DNA of 64,000 nucleotides from Bathynomus jamesi (Eukaryota > Arthropoda > Malacostraca > Isopoda > Cirolanidae): NCBI GenBank assembly GCA_023014485.1, contig JAJOZX010002581.1, positions 577,970 to 641,969 of the forward strand. The letters are read 5' to 3'. Below the pieces are notes generated by a model. It ran no database searches and was not told the DNA's origin. It worked only from the letters and a program-made list of their open reading frames with translations. Positions 1 through 11,211 of the stretch are shown here, piece after piece (position 1 is the first letter of the stretch; each line of letters starts with the position of its first letter). The translations under genes were made by a program, and so were the position numbers.

Positions 1-28
1 TTAGACCAAAGCGCTTGAGCACCATCTG

Positions 29-118
29 TGTTTCCTTTCCTTCGTGGTTTTATTAATCATAAATACTTTTCACGTGTTACTTTCGTGAAATAATTTTCAT
101 ATATATATATATATATAT
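29..118 (-). repeat. end of a dispersed hairpin repeat plus (TA)n
   Basis: The stretch from CCTTCGTGG through TTCACGTG to the (TA)n tract at about 101-118 resembles the right ends of the repeats at 49441-49620 and 59620-59995 (CTTGTGG ... ATTTCACGT ... TTTAATTGT). A short inverse match (AAACCACGAAGGAAAGG) also lies at 18213-18233. This looks like one edge of that repeat family running off the window. Confidence 0.4.
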
Positions 119-689
119 AAGACCTGTTATTTTGTTTGAACTTTGCAATTTTCTAATTAAATAACAAGTATTCCATGTTTGTCCGTCCTTTTAATTTTAA
201 TTTTTTATTATCACTTTTAAACTCTTTATTACATATTAAATAGAATTAAATAAAATTAACTAATTAACTGCAGTAAGTGAAAGCGTTAAGATTAAGATTA
301 AAAAATACCAAATATAGATTAATATGAAGATAGAAAAAGCGGTTAATTGTTGATTTTCACTCAAATGCTAAATTATGTGAATTTAGATATTCTGGATGCA
401 AATACAAAAGAATACAAAGGACATCAAACAGCAACAGAACGTCTGGTCTTTACGAGGCTGTCTGTTTAAAAAGGAAGGTTAAAAGATGGAAGAAAATTTA
501 GAGACAAGTGAAAATTTTAAAGCAAAGCAAAGAAGGGAGGGAGGGGGAAAGAAAAGGAGGAAATTTAAAGATAAGCGAATATTTTAAAGCAAAGAGAAGA
601 GAATCTGAGTGAAAATTCTACAATCCTTTTATACGCTAACAAATGCTTCTAGCTGTAGGTTTAGGGTAAGATTAGCATCTAGTCTCTTT
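119..689. other. AT-rich DNA, nothing recognised
   Basis: No convincing ORF, TIR or tandem array was seen. There is a purine-rich patch at about 520-600 (GGGAGGGAGGGGG). Confidence 0.5.
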
Positions 690-1015
690 TAAAATAACTC
701 GACCGAATTACTATGAACTACGCTGGCTGGTAATATATTCTACAAATTAACTGCACAACTGAAGAAGAAATCCTTAGCTTCATTACAATTAAAATGTTTA
801 TCTACTAATTTCAGCCCATTACCGCCATTTCTATCTGCATTTCTAAAGTTGTCGACGTTATCAAATCCCTTAATCAGGTTAAACACCTGAATTAAATCTT
901 CTCGAATAAACCTTTACAGAAGTGAGAATAAATTTAACGTTTCTAAACGGGCAGCGTATGATTGGCTTCTAAGTCTGGGAATCATCTTAGTAGCCCGTCG
1001 TCGAACAGTGCCACC
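690..1015 (-). pseudogene. LINE reverse transcriptase C-terminal relic
   Basis: Read on the minus strand, this encodes the segment RRATKMIPRLRSQSY followed by EDLIQVFNLIKGFDNV, with stop codons inside. That is the region just after the RT domain in CR1/jockey-type non-LTR retrotransposons, and the same motif occurs in the better preserved LINE at 27138-27557 (RRATKMIPSLRSKSY, DLIQVFKIMNGFDNV). Only about 110 codons survive. It is probably the same LINE family as the fragment at 3695-4686 but a separate piece. The family assignment is from motif recognition; the clade is uncertain. Confidence 0.65.
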
Positions 1016-1800
1016 AACTGTAAAAAAAACGGCCAAAATTATTTCTTAGCTTCTCCTGGTTTTCGACGATATTTCAATCAATTGGTTATTTAGAGAATAC
1101 TTGAACTAAATGTTATTAACTTGTTTTAAGACAATTACAGTGCAGTAATTATTTATTTATTATAATTTATATGGGTTTAGTGTTTATACTTGAGTTATGC
1201 CTAATTGACACAATCTGTTCATTTGTGATGTATTGCACTCAGCTTAGATCTGATGGGAAACCTTTCAGGTTACCATTAATTTATACCACTATTTTTAATA
1301 ATAATGATGATGATGATAATAAGAACAATAATAGTAATAGCAGTAGCACATTTGATACTTTTCAATTGATATGTACAAGTATATATGATAAGACTCCATT
1401 TTCGAAATTGATCATTTCATTTTATATTAGCGATTAATATAACTTTAACTTCTAAATCTATAATTACATAAAGGAAAGAGAGATGAAATTAATAAATCAA
1501 AATAAATTTATTATACTATAAGCCATTATAATTACATTTTCAATTAACAGAAATAAACAAAAATTATATAAAATATCTATATTTTTTTATAATTTGAAAT
1601 AAATTTTCCGTATGTTATAAAATTCTAATAGAAATAAATGTAATATAGTTATAACAGTTTATAGCTGTTAAGATAAGAAATAATAACATCAAACATAATG
1701 CATAGCTACTAATTGGAATAAATCATATTGTAAAACATTAAATTCTACATTAAATTCAATTTTGAATTTCATTTCATAGTTATTATGAAAAAAGGTTTGG
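1016..1800. other. AT-rich DNA, nothing recognised
   Basis: The start (1003-1040, CCACCAACTG ... CGGCC) matches, in inverse orientation, the LINE fragment near 3700-3735. The remainder is low-complexity AT-rich sequence with a GATGAT/AATAAT patch at 1304-1340. Confidence 0.4.
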
Positions 1801-1801
1801 C

Positions 1802-2593
1802 CTAATCATCTTCATCATCAGAACTTAGATCTAAATTTGAAAGATCAACATTATGTTTCAGAAGTGAGACAGCATCGTGAGACAAACAACTCTTTTTAAC
1901 CGGGTCAAATTTTCTCAAACTAATGATAACTGGATCACTAGACATTAAGAAATAATGGAGGTGATCTTTAATTGTGTCATGCCTTGATATCTTTCTTGAA
2001 TGGGGCTGTCGTGCATTTCTTATGTGTTTATTAAGAGCCTTTTGTGCCTCTTCTGAATACATCCCACTTAGTAAAATATGTTTATTTATCACTTCTTTCC
2101 CATGAATAAGTACCTTATGAATGGATGGTGGCATCTTAATTTCAGAAATTTCTATTTCTACAAGGTAGCAGCTCATTTTAGTTTTCGCCAGATCTTTATT
2201 CGAAGGATATACATTAACACCATGTTGTAAAAGAGATTTCCTCAATATATTGTAGCCCCTATAGCTCATATCTGTTTGAAGAATAAGAGCTAATGCTTCC
2301 TCCTTTGTGTATTTAATGGGCGTCTTAGAATTTAAAGCTCTCTTGATTTTACTTGGTCGAGAGGGAGACATCGTTGCTTCTTTCATTACAAAAGCAAAAT
2401 CTCGTTTTTGCGAGTCTCCTCTGACTGACCTTGCCACAGCAAAAGCGAGCAACTCTTCGTCCTTATCAGCTAATGCAGCTGTCATTCTTCTTTTTGATCT
2501 CTCTGACAATTCCTTCCATGAGACAGTAGGTGGGCGTCCAGGACGAAGTTGTGGTGTAGTCGCATCTTTCAAATTTTCGATAGGCAATATCAT
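1802..2593 (-). CDS. unidentified protein, C-terminal part (possibly transposon-derived)
   Basis: A 263-codon ORF that is long for this AT-rich background and has normal amino-acid composition. It contains GRPPTVSWKELSERSKRR near the start, a helical segment with YRGYNILRKSLLQHGVNVYP at about residues 112-131 and a CY motif soon after, HSRKISRHDTIKDHLHYFL at about 200-218, and a strongly acidic end (SSDDEDD). The GRP.(K)SF/W-E-LS-RSKRR and Y..LR......YPS motifs remind me of a multi-copy arthropod/cnidarian protein family often seen next to transposons, but I cannot name it. The upstream ORF at 2601-2891 ends 8 bp before this one in another frame, and its end reads naturally into it (WLEKCMILPIEN), so a one-base frameshift or an intron probably separates two halves of one gene. 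No catalytic motif was recognised. Confidence 0.5.
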   Translation of the reverse strand: MILPIENLKDATTPQLRPGRPPTVSWKELSERSKRRMTAALADKDEELLAFAVARSVRGDSQKRDFAFVMKEATMSPSRPSKIKRALNSKTPIKYTKEEALALILQTDMSYRGYNILRKSLLQHGVNVYPSNKDLAKTKMSCYLVEIEISEIKMPPSIHKVLIHGKEVINKHILLSGMYSEEAQKALNKHIRNARQPHSRKISRHDTIKDHLHYFLMSSDPVIISLRKFDPVKKSCLSHDAVSLLKHNVDLSNLDLSSDDEDD

Positions 2594-2600
2594 GCATTTC

Positions 2601-2891
2601 TCAAGCCATTCTTTTTAATTTTTTTATTACTCTATCAAGCTTTCTTGAATATTGTCTATGGAACTTTTTTAGATCAGAAATAAAAGTTCTTATTATTTTG
2701 ATGCATTCAGTTTTACTTTCATCTGAGAGTGTCGTTCTGTCAACTAGGATTGTTTCTAATATATGATTTAAAATCAACTGAGCAATATTTTCATTGTTTA
2801 TCCCATGCTGCTTAACTATTTCAATGAGAGTTAGCCTTTTTATTGATAAGACCATCTTAGTTTCAGTTTCAACAGCTGAAAAAAATAACAT
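2601..2891 (-). CDS. unidentified protein, N-terminal part
   Basis: A 96-codon ORF, Lys/Arg- and Ile-rich, predicted mainly helical (TLIEIVKQHGINNENIAQLI; FISDLKKFHRQYSRKLDRVI). It stops in an A-rich stretch (2609-2630) directly upstream of the 263-codon ORF. Moving one base across that stretch would join the two, so I read this as the first part of the same gene. Whether the break is a mutation, a sequencing error or a small intron cannot be decided here. Function unknown. Confidence 0.4.
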   Translation of the reverse strand: MLFFSAVETETKMVLSIKRLTLIEIVKQHGINNENIAQLILNHILETILVDRTTLSDESKTECIKIIRTFISDLKKFHRQYSRKLDRVIKKLKRMA

Positions 2892-3694
2892 AAGATTAAT
2901 ATATACTAAGAATATTTATTGTAATCATCACGATTGGCATAATTGCTAATTGGCATCATATAACATTTATTCACAATAATTAATTTATTTCATATAGTAA
3001 TCATTAACATACATACCTAAAATAAATCAAGGCAATTCACATTATAATAATACTATGCTCAATCACAGTATAACTGATAATGAGAAAAGTTAACACAAGC
3101 AAGCCTATATATAGTAAGTTATGCTCAACACGCTTGAACATGCTGCAGCAAGTGAGATGATGCGCGCTCATTATTCTGCACTGTCTACCACTAAATAGAA
3201 TCTTGTTTGAAATTGCGCAAATATGCGCAGCTATTTCTTTCCCCCTCTTAATTTTCAGTATTTTTCCTGTACAAACTTGCAAAGATTTCGTCCCCATCGA
3301 TTCCTTTTCATAGTAAGAAGTTTAAGTGAGTTATTTGTATATTTTTATTTTTTTTAAATAAAACATGTATTATTTTAATTTTTTTAAACGAATATGGAAA
3401 TTTAAAATTAGATATTTAATGTCTTTACCTATTATATGAAGGGTTATTCTATGCAATGGTGATTATGAATTGAAGATTTAACTTTTATATATCATTTTAC
3501 AGAGATGTTGAATAATCATATATTTTATAGAAATACGATATATTTATCTATCTTCATAATTAATGTATTTCATCCTATTTTTTATCCCATTAAACTAGCT
3601 TTACAATGTGAATAAGATACGATTTAAGAGTCTTCAAGCACTTTACAATAAAGAAAAGAACTTGGTACCAATTCAAACAAACTTTTTTTTTACT
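2892..3694. other. AT-rich DNA, nothing recognised
   Basis: An 86-codon ORF at 3037-3297 (minus) has no recognisable motif and may be chance. No TIRs were seen that would bound the 1802-2891 gene as a transposon. Confidence 0.4.
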
Positions 3695-4686
3695 TTTGGC
3701 CGATTGTTTTACAATTGGTGGCACAGTGCGTCGTACTCTCTCCATTCCGTCTATGTTCTGTCGTAGACCAGAACCGAACAGTATTCAAGGTGTGACCGTA
3801 CTATGGAATTACATAATATTAGCATTGGTTTTTGGAACTTAAATGCAAATGATCTACCAATAAATTCTAAGATTCTATTTGCTTTACTAACCGCTTTTGC
3901 TTACTTGGTTTAAGAATCGGCAACAAAAATACTTAAATTTTCCTCTTCCGTAACACTCGTTAGTGTCTTGTCGCGCATAGAACACTTTTCTTTAACATTG
4001 TTTCTACTGATATGCAACGTTTTACATTTATCTTTATTAAAGTTAATTTGTCGAATTTCTGCCCACTCGAGTAACTTATTAATATCTTCTTGAATCTGCA
4101 AACATTCTGCCGCTGATTTTGTTCGTAACCCCAATTTTGTATCATCCGCAAGTTTTGAGATTATACTGTTATTTCCTATGTCGATATCATTGATATAAAT
4201 AATAAAAAGAACTGGTCCCAGAACTGAACCCTGAAGCTAATTACGCTTCTTCGGTTAGACGCTTTGCTATTAATGATCACTCTTTGTTTACGTCCGCTAA
4301 GTCAATTTCACTCCATTTGAGAACATTACCAACAATTCCATGAGACTGAAGCTTAGCTAATAATGTCCTATTCGGCACTTTATCAACGTCTTTTGAAAAT
4401 CGAAATATATATTTACAGTATCATCAAAAAAGTCGAGCAAATTAGTAAGACAAGAAAGATTACATCGAAAGCCGTGCTAAGAATCCTTAATTAAATTATT
4501 CATTGCTAAATGATTAACTATTTTGTCCAAATGATCGCCTCATAAGCTTAACAACTACTGAAGTCAGACTAATAGGATGATAATTTTCGGAAAGTCACTT
4601 GTTTCATTTTTTTAAATGTTGGCGTAATGTTTGCAAGTTTTCAAGTTTCCATTCTCCAGAATGTAACGATTTATTATTATTAAATA
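3695..4686 (-). pseudogene. degraded LINE reverse transcriptase
   Basis: Minus-strand translations give the end of an RT domain in several frames: an ADDTKLG-type block near 4125-4150 (seen as DTKLG before LRTKSAAECLQIQEDINKL), NFNKDKCKTLHISRN, and towards the 3' end HLEY/GMERVRRTVPPIVK near 3715-3770. Further upstream, 4500-4640 still shows the fingers region. Many frameshifts and stops make it non-functional. The order is that of CR1/jockey-type ORF2. The element is cut at about 4686, where the mariner at 4689 begins. Confidence 0.65.
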
Positions 4687-4688
4687 TA

Positions 4689-6063
4689 CTAGGGGCACTC
4701 AATATATTTTGCCCCACCCTTTTTTCTTAGCTAAATAATAGGCTATGGGGCTGAAATGTCTTTTGGGCTGCAAGTTTGAACTTTCTGCGTTTCACATAAC
4801 CCGATTTTTCCAGTTTCAACCTCCCTCCTTGTATAAAACCGCTTTTAAACGCCCTTATATAAAACCGATGGTTAACGCAGTTTCGAAAATGGCGTCTGAC
4901 AGTGATGTGAATCGTAAACAGAGAGCTGTTATCGAGTTCTTAACCGCAGAGAAGGAAACAGTTGGAAATATTCACAAACGTCTACAAAACGTTTACGGAG
5001 ATGCTGTTGTTGATCGAAGCACAGTTGGACGCTGGTCTAAACGTGTGAGATCATCGGAGAGAGGGAGAGCCAGCCTCGATGATGAGCCACACAGCGGCCG
5101 CCCGGCATCGGCTGTGACATCTCACACTATGCAACGTGCTAATAGCATCATTCGATCAAATCGGCGCGTCACACACAAGGAGCTATCACCGGACCTAGGA
5201 ACTAGTGAAGGAAGTGTGAATACGATAATTCAGCAACTGGGATACTCAAAAGTGTGTTCACGGTTTGTTCCTCGCCAACTGACTGAAGATCACAAAGCCC
5301 AAAGAAAGAAATTGCTTCTGAGTCGTTGGTTCGATACGAGACAGAAGGGGATGACTTACTTTCACGAATTGTGATTGGGGATGAGACTTGGGTACACCAC
5401 TTTGAACCTGAAACAAAATGCCAATCCATGGAGTGGCATCACGCAGACTCCCAATGCAAGAAAAAGTTCAAAATGGCTCCCTCTGCAGGAAAGGTTATGG
5501 CTATCATCTTCTGGGACATGAAATGGGTGATTCTAGTGGACATTATGAAGAAAGGACAAACAATCAACTCAGAGGCATATATTGCTACCCTACAGAGACT
5601 CCAGAGACGTATAAAGCGAGTTCGACCGGAGAGAAAACTGGAAGACGTCCTTCTTTTGCACGATAACACAAGACTACACAACAGTTTGCAAACAAGAGAG
5701 GTCATCACAAAAATGCGCTTGACTGTGTTACCCCCCACCTTCCATACAGCCCGGATCTGGCACCTTCAGACTTCCATTTGTTTGGGCCAATGAAGGATGC
5801 TATTCGTGGAAGAAAGTTTCAGAGTGACGATGAGGTTGTTGAGGAGGTTAAGATGTGGCTCGAGTGGAACTCAGCGGACTTTTACCAGCAAGGAATAAAG
5901 GTCCTTGTTTCGAGGTGGAGGAAAGCCGTAGAAAAGGATGGAGACTATGTGGAAAAATAAAAACTTGTAAAAAAGGTATGTAACTACTTGTGTATAAAAT
6001 TTCTGGAACTTAAAGGAAACTTGGAAAAAAAACAGTTGGGCAAAATATATTGAGTGGCCCTCG
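4689..6063 (+). mobile_element. mariner transposon, full length, inactive
   Basis: The terminal inverted repeats of about 28 bp share the core CACTCAATATATTTTGCCC. TA is present at both edges (4687-4688 and 6064-6065), the target-site duplication expected for Tc1/mariner elements. The total of about 1.37 kb is normal for mariner. It inserted at the end of a LINE relic. Confidence 0.9.
4889..5960 (+). pseudogene. mariner transposase (DD34D type), frameshifted
   Basis: Cut-and-paste transposase that would bind the TIRs at 4689 and 6063. Start at MASDSDVNRKQRAVIEF; N-terminal helix-turn-helix region with GRPASAV at about residue 70. The second frame, from about 5326, carries the first catalytic Asp (GDETWVHHFEPETK) and the second (LLLHDNTRLH, where the family normally has HDNARPH). 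A third frame carries SPDLAPSDFHLFGPMKDAI with the third Asp. Frame breaks lie near 5325-5345 and 5745. The reading length of about 355 codons fits mariner. The motif set is diagnostic; the subfamily is not assigned. Confidence 0.9.
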
Positions 6064-7426
6064 TATATTTAAGAGGAGAGACTATTGCGCAATTAATTTC
6101 TTTAAGTACCCTAGGTAGAGCTTATCTGGACCTCTAACTGGACATATAACTCATTTATTTTATCTTTGATTGTAGCAGCTACAATAAGCTTTACTTTTAT
6201 TCATAATTTTTAATTTTGAGGGAAATTAAAGAGCGTTCACTTGGTTTAGAGAAATTTATAGATGATGCGTAACCTAACTTTTGCTATGATTTTAGTAATG
6301 ATAAATGTAGTAATTATAGATGGTTGGTTGAATTACATTATATACCATATACTGTAAAAATACTGGAATATACTCCTGCGTTGCATAGGAAGTGCGGTCA
6401 CATTACTTCTTAAAACATATAGATAAAGGGATTTTAATTTTTAAGGTGTTATTATGATTTCTCATTGTTTTGCACACACTCGAACATTTAAATTCATTTT
6501 ATAATGATTTTAATTTAAAAAAAAGGTCATACGATTAAATGTTAAGGTGTATTTTTATATTACGACAGTTAGGTCGTACTAATGTTAAAATATGCTCAGT
6601 TTTTATTTACCGAATTAACTTTAAATCTTGTTTCTAGGTGTAACAAAGTCCTCAAAATTTTTTTTACTCTTTTATTTTCACTATTTAGAAATAATGAGTG
6701 AATTGTTTTTGTACAAATTTTATGCCTAACTCCATGAAAAAGAAAATTAATTACAAATTAATTTTGGAAGGGTAAATAGCATTACAAAAATTCCACTTAG
6801 CAACATCTGAAGTTGAAAATTAAAATCAATTTCGAATTGGAGTAGAATAAATATAATTAAATCACTTTTGAGACAACATTTTTGTCAATAAATTTTAATT
6901 AAATGTAAATGCGGACTCCAGAGAATTTAAGATATTTCATGTTTGAGCACAAAAATTTACCATATTCTTATAATTAAACAAATTATTGCTCTAGAATTTA
7001 TTAATTTTGCCTTCTAGGAAAGACGTGAAGAGAAAAAGGAAGAAGTCATTTTAAGACTTCAATGCATCTTCTTGAAGAATTCTCGAATTTTTCCTTCCTT
7101 TCAGATCTCGAGCTTAATGCGGAAAATTTAAAATTATTTGAAAAGGTTTTTCAACAGAGTTTTATGAATAGGAAATTCATAGTTCCTTTCAAATACCTGG
7201 CATGGATAAACCTCTTGAATCTTTTTTTTGTGAAAAATAATTGATTTATACGAAAAATTAAACGTATTCACACATACGCATAATTTATATTTGAATATAT
7301 TTTAAATCACTTAACATATTAAATATTTGAAATTACACATAAATATAAAATTTATATAAAAGTGATACACCTTATAAGCATGACATTCCACTTATTATTA
7401 AATGAAAATGAAAAAGAAAATGAAAA
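6064..7426. other. AT-rich DNA, nothing recognised
   Basis: No motif, TIR or tandem repeat was seen. A 60-codon ORF at 7062-7244 lacks features and is probably chance. Confidence 0.5.
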
Positions 7427-8050
7427 GGTTTATTGGCAGACTATAGTCCATATGACAAATATTATTAATACAATGACAGTTCACATACTAATGGTAGAAA
7501 TATATACAATTGATTACAAATAATACAGTAATGTCGAGGTTAAGTGGAGCTACAGACAGACGTTTTCGTACCAAGAATTCCATAGCTTAGGCCTTAGAGG
7601 ACAAACGGCAGGACTCATGGATAGGTTGGATAATCGGGTTGGGTGATTTTTTAATTCTTTGCATTAGACTGTATTGAGCGCGTCTTGTTACCTCCGGGAA
7701 GCTCGGGACATTGCGGGTAGCAAACATTTGCGAGGCTGAGCATCTCGGGGGTAATTTATGTAAGAGTCTAAAAGATCTGTTGTACAGAAAATTTAGGGTT
7801 CTGCCAGGACCTTTTTTATAATTCACCCAGAGTTGCTGTCCGTATATATTACTGAAGAAAGTACGAGAGTGTCTTTAGCTTCACTTGTACAGAACCGAAA
7901 GTTCCTCATAGTCATATTCGCTTTAGCACAAAGGCTTCGAGATTGTTTTCTTATATCCGAGTCATCACTCAAGGAGCTGGTAATAGTTTGACCCAAATAC
8001 TTAAACTCTTGTACTTCCTCAATTACTTCTTCTTTCTTTTCTTATATATA
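7427..8050 (-). pseudogene. LINE RT 3' part relic (second family)
   Basis: Minus-strand reading shows EEVQEFKYLGQTITSS, then DSDIRKQSRSLCAKANM, a short gap with stops, and NRSFRLLHKLPPRCSASQMF at 7700-7790. This order (K-YLG-TI, then R-LL-LP---SASQMF) is typical of the end of RT and the C-terminal domain of non-LTR retrotransposons of the CR1/jockey group. An A/G-rich stretch at about 7400-7426 may be the edge of the copy. Multiple stops; not functional. It differs from the families at 27 kb and 54 kb. Confidence 0.65.
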
Positions 8051-8490
8051 AGGAAGTGAGCACAGTGTTTATGTCGCTTATGAACTTTTTAGGGCAGACA
8101 GATGGCAACAAGATATAGGGAAATATTCTTGGGTAAAAACATTCTTGTTTAAGTTTATTTGCTTAAAATCAAATTGTAGTCATACTAGGAAATGCAATTT
8201 TAGAAAAAAAATATTACGAAAATGTTAAATATAAATATAAATTTCTTCACCCTTAAACATTAGTATTTTTTAAAACAATTTTTTTTAAAACAAACATTAT
8301 GTAAATATGATAGTTTCGAAAGTGGGTATTTTTTCTTTTCTTTTAGATACAGTATATATTTTTTTAAATGAAAATACAAAATTGTTCATATTAAAACATA
8401 TTTTTAATAAAACTATAATGTAGAGAAAAACTACAAATCCAAAATCGGCCAAATTCCGATAACTCCAAGTAGCAGATCGAAAAGAATTCC
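8051..8490. other. AT-rich DNA, nothing recognised
   Basis: Homopolymer-rich T/A sequence; nothing supported. Confidence 0.5.
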
Positions 8491-8692
8491 CGGATCACCT
8501 GAAGATCAAGGCCCCAACCTTCTTTAGTTAGCTTTATAAGGCTAACTAACGAAAATATCACGACCTAATCTAACCAATTGTCAAGGGCGTACAGTTGACC
8601 TAACGATTGGTTAGGTTAGGTCGTGATATTTTCGTTAGTTAGTATTATAAGGCTAACTAAAGAAGGCTGTGGGCCCTGATCTTCAGGTGATC
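8491..8692. repeat. hairpin element with TTAGGTTAGG in the stem
   Basis: The left arm 8491-8582 and right arm 8604-8692 are near-perfect inverted copies, running from GGATCACCTGAAGATC to a loop of about 20 nt. The stem contains GGTTAGGTTAGGTCGTG. It is the same sequence family as the hairpin at 11116-11211, and a fragment recurs at 12298-12316. Confidence 0.8.
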
Positions 8693-8758
8693 CGAATTCC
8701 CTGTATATTGCAATGAATATCTGAAGCAGAGCAGTTCGAATCTGGTAAGGATAAAAAT

Positions 8759-8784
8759 TCTAATATACTATTTCAGAAATGAAG

Positions 8785-8837
<53 letters not shown>

Positions 8838-9736
8838 ACAGTTTTTTTGCGCACACCTACAGGTCGCTACAATTGGTGTAGAACAATGCGGTTTTCACCA
8901 TTCGATGCGTCTTTTTATTGTGCAGTGCCCATGCTAAAAAAAATTCCCTAACATAAATCCTTCGCCCCCTTTTAGGGTACAGTTCTTCCCATTTCTTCAT
9001 TTTTAATCATAATTTTGGCACAAAATGGGAGAGGGGTGGGGTAATGGGGGAGGGGGTGGAGTTAATGGGGAAACTCAGAAAATAGATGCGATATAATATA
9101 TGTAACCAAAAAAAATTAAAGTAAATCCTTTGCAAGGTGCCAGCCCCCTTCCCCCCTTGGGGGTAATGGGGGAAGGGTGGGGGTAAATGGGGAGAGGGGT
9201 GGGAAGGGAGTATTGGGGGAGAGGGGTGGGGTAATGGGGGAGGGGGTGGGGTTAATGGGGAAACTCAGAAAAAAAATGATAACCAACATCGATTCCGGTC
9301 AGGAAGATCATGCTTATCATAACTAATGGAACACTATAACAATATTATTGATGCACTCGAAACAATGAAAACTATGATTTGGCGGGCAGCAGGGCCCCCA
9401 ATTACTGTCGGTTCAGTTATTTGGTCAATAAAACTATAGAAATGAACGCAGTCATGAAAATATTAGGCTTCAAATCCGAGCTCATTGTATTAAGATTTGT
9501 GAAGCTTTAGATTTTCATGGCTGCGTTCTTTTCTGTAGTTTTATTGAATGAATAATTGGTTTGCCAGTAACTGGAAGGCCGCAGGCACCAATTACTGAGG
9601 CCCAAGGTGAGAGGAATAGGAATGATATCCAGATAAAGGGCTACTGATGTTCAAAATAAATACGCCGTCGGCCCACAATTCAGCCGAAGCACCGCAGATC
9701 TAGCAAAATCGGCGCGTAGCGCCGACCTTTTGCTAG
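8759..9736 (+). mobile_element. Helitron-like unit 1 (non-autonomous)
   Basis: Starts TCTAATATACTATTTCAG and ends CTTTTGCTAG. A 7-bp perfect stem hairpin (TCGGCGC GTA GCGCCGA, 9709-9725) sits about 7 nt before the CTAG end, which is the Helitron 3' structure. No Rep/helicase coding is visible. The 3' 410 bp is repeated at the end of unit 2. Unit 2 follows with no intervening base. The nucleotide before the 5' TC is T, not the expected A, so the 5' edge is less certain than the 3' edge. Confidence 0.65.
9017..9262 (+). repeat. G-rich imperfect tandem repeat
   Basis: Two blocks (about 9027-9080 and 9167-9262) repeat the phrase GGGGTGGGGTAATGGGGGAG and continue into GTTAATGGGGAAACTCAG. Runs of four to five G separated by one to four bases fit a G-quadruplex-forming pattern on the plus strand, in otherwise AT-rich DNA. 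Confidence 0.7.
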
Positions 9737-9762
9737 TCTAATATACTATTTCAGAAATGAAG

Positions 9763-9767
<5 letters not shown>

Positions 9768-9841
<74 letters not shown>

Positions 9842-9862
9842 TATATATATATATATAGATAG

Positions 9863-9895
<33 letters not shown>
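9768..9895. repeat. (TA)n microsatellite, interrupted
   Basis: About 128 bp of TA repeats with GTA and GAGA/GATA interruptions, lying at the same place in unit 2 as the (TA)n at 8789-8834 in unit 1. Confidence 0.9.
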
Positions 9896-9900
<5 letters not shown>

Positions 9901-10238
9901 ACAGTTTTGTTGCGCACACCTACAGGTCGCTACAATTGGTGTAGAACAATGCGGTTTTCACCATTCGATGCGTCTTTTTATTGTGCAGTGCCCATGCTAA
10001 AAAAAATTCCCTAACATAATTCCTTCCCCCCTTTTAGGGGTACAGTTCTTCCTATGCCTGTACACGCATTTTTTTAATTTTTCATTTTTATCATAATTTT
10101 GGCACAAAATAAATCAATATTTACTAAACATTTAATATTATTCGATTCACAAAAGATTTATTTATCGATTCAATTTAAAAAAGTATATATTTTTAAAATT
10201 CATAAAGAACTTTTTGCAAAACTAAAAACAAACATGCA

Positions 10239-10316
10239 TTTTTAAAATTCAATGATTTTTATACAAAATATTTGGTATTTTTAAAATTCAATGATTTTTA
10301 TACAAAATATTTTGAT
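10239..10316. repeat. two tandem copies of a 39-40 bp AT-rich unit
   Basis: The phrase TTTAAAATTCAATGATTTTT followed by ATACAAAATATTT occurs twice in tandem. Neighbouring ATTCGATTCACAAAAGATTT occurs at both about 10139 and 10337. Confidence 0.75.
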
Positions 10317-11115
10317 ATTTTTTATAATTTTAACATTTTTCGATTCACAAAAGATTTCTTTATCGATTCAATACAAAAAATTACATAATTAAAACGGGCA
10401 ATTTAAATAAACACGAGTTTAAAGTTAAACGAGCCACACTCGAAATTATTTACCGTGACTTTTGTGCGTTTTATTACTGTGGCTTTTGTACAAATAATTT
10501 TACGTATACACAAACAATTTGATAGGATATTGATTTATCATTCTATTTTTTAGTTGTCATAGAAATACCTAATTAAGTTATCTGATTAAATGCGCTTTTA
10601 TAGTTGAAGATCATTTTTAGAAAATTATTTATTTTTCCCACTTTAAAATATTACAAAATTTCTATTAGGTATCCTAATATCATTATGCCTGTCGCTGTAA
10701 GTAAGAAAATAGCAATTATTTTCCATTTTATGAAAATTTCGGACCCCCTAGGCCTACAAAACCAATTTTCCCCTTTTCTTTATCAAAAATTGTTGATTTT
10801 CGGAAGTCTTTCGCTTATAAATTTGTATCAGTCTATTGTTTATCTATAAAATAATAATAATAATAATAAAGACGTGTGTGTGTGGTGTGTGTGTGTGTGT
10901 GTTCCAGCCATCAGCCATAACTCCAAAATGGAAGCAGTTACAAACATGAAACTTCACACACTTATTGATTAGGTCCCGAGGTTGTGCAAGTGGGTGTTAA
11001 TAAATTAATTAATTAATTTTAAAACATTAAATGACGTCATCAAGATCATTACGAAACCTATGGTAAAATTATTGAATACCCGGTTAGGTTCATTGAATGC
11101 CAGGTTAGGTCATCT

Positions 11116-11211
11116 GTACGCCCTTGACGATTGGTTAGGTTAAGTCGTGATATTTTCGTTGGCTTTAACGAAATATCATGACTTAACCTAACCAATCGTC
11201 AAGGGTGTACA
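11116..11211. repeat. 46-bp-arm hairpin with TTAGGTTA motif
   Basis: The arms 11116-11160 and 11167-11211 pair almost perfectly around a 6-nt spacer (GGCTTT). The stem includes GATTGGTTAGGTTAAGTCG and is homologous to the stem at 8540-8640. Confidence 0.85.

Noticed and set aside
1171..1437. 88-codon ORF with DDDDNKNNNSNSSS
   Set aside because: Low-complexity GAT/AAT run, no motif, no gene context; most likely chance.
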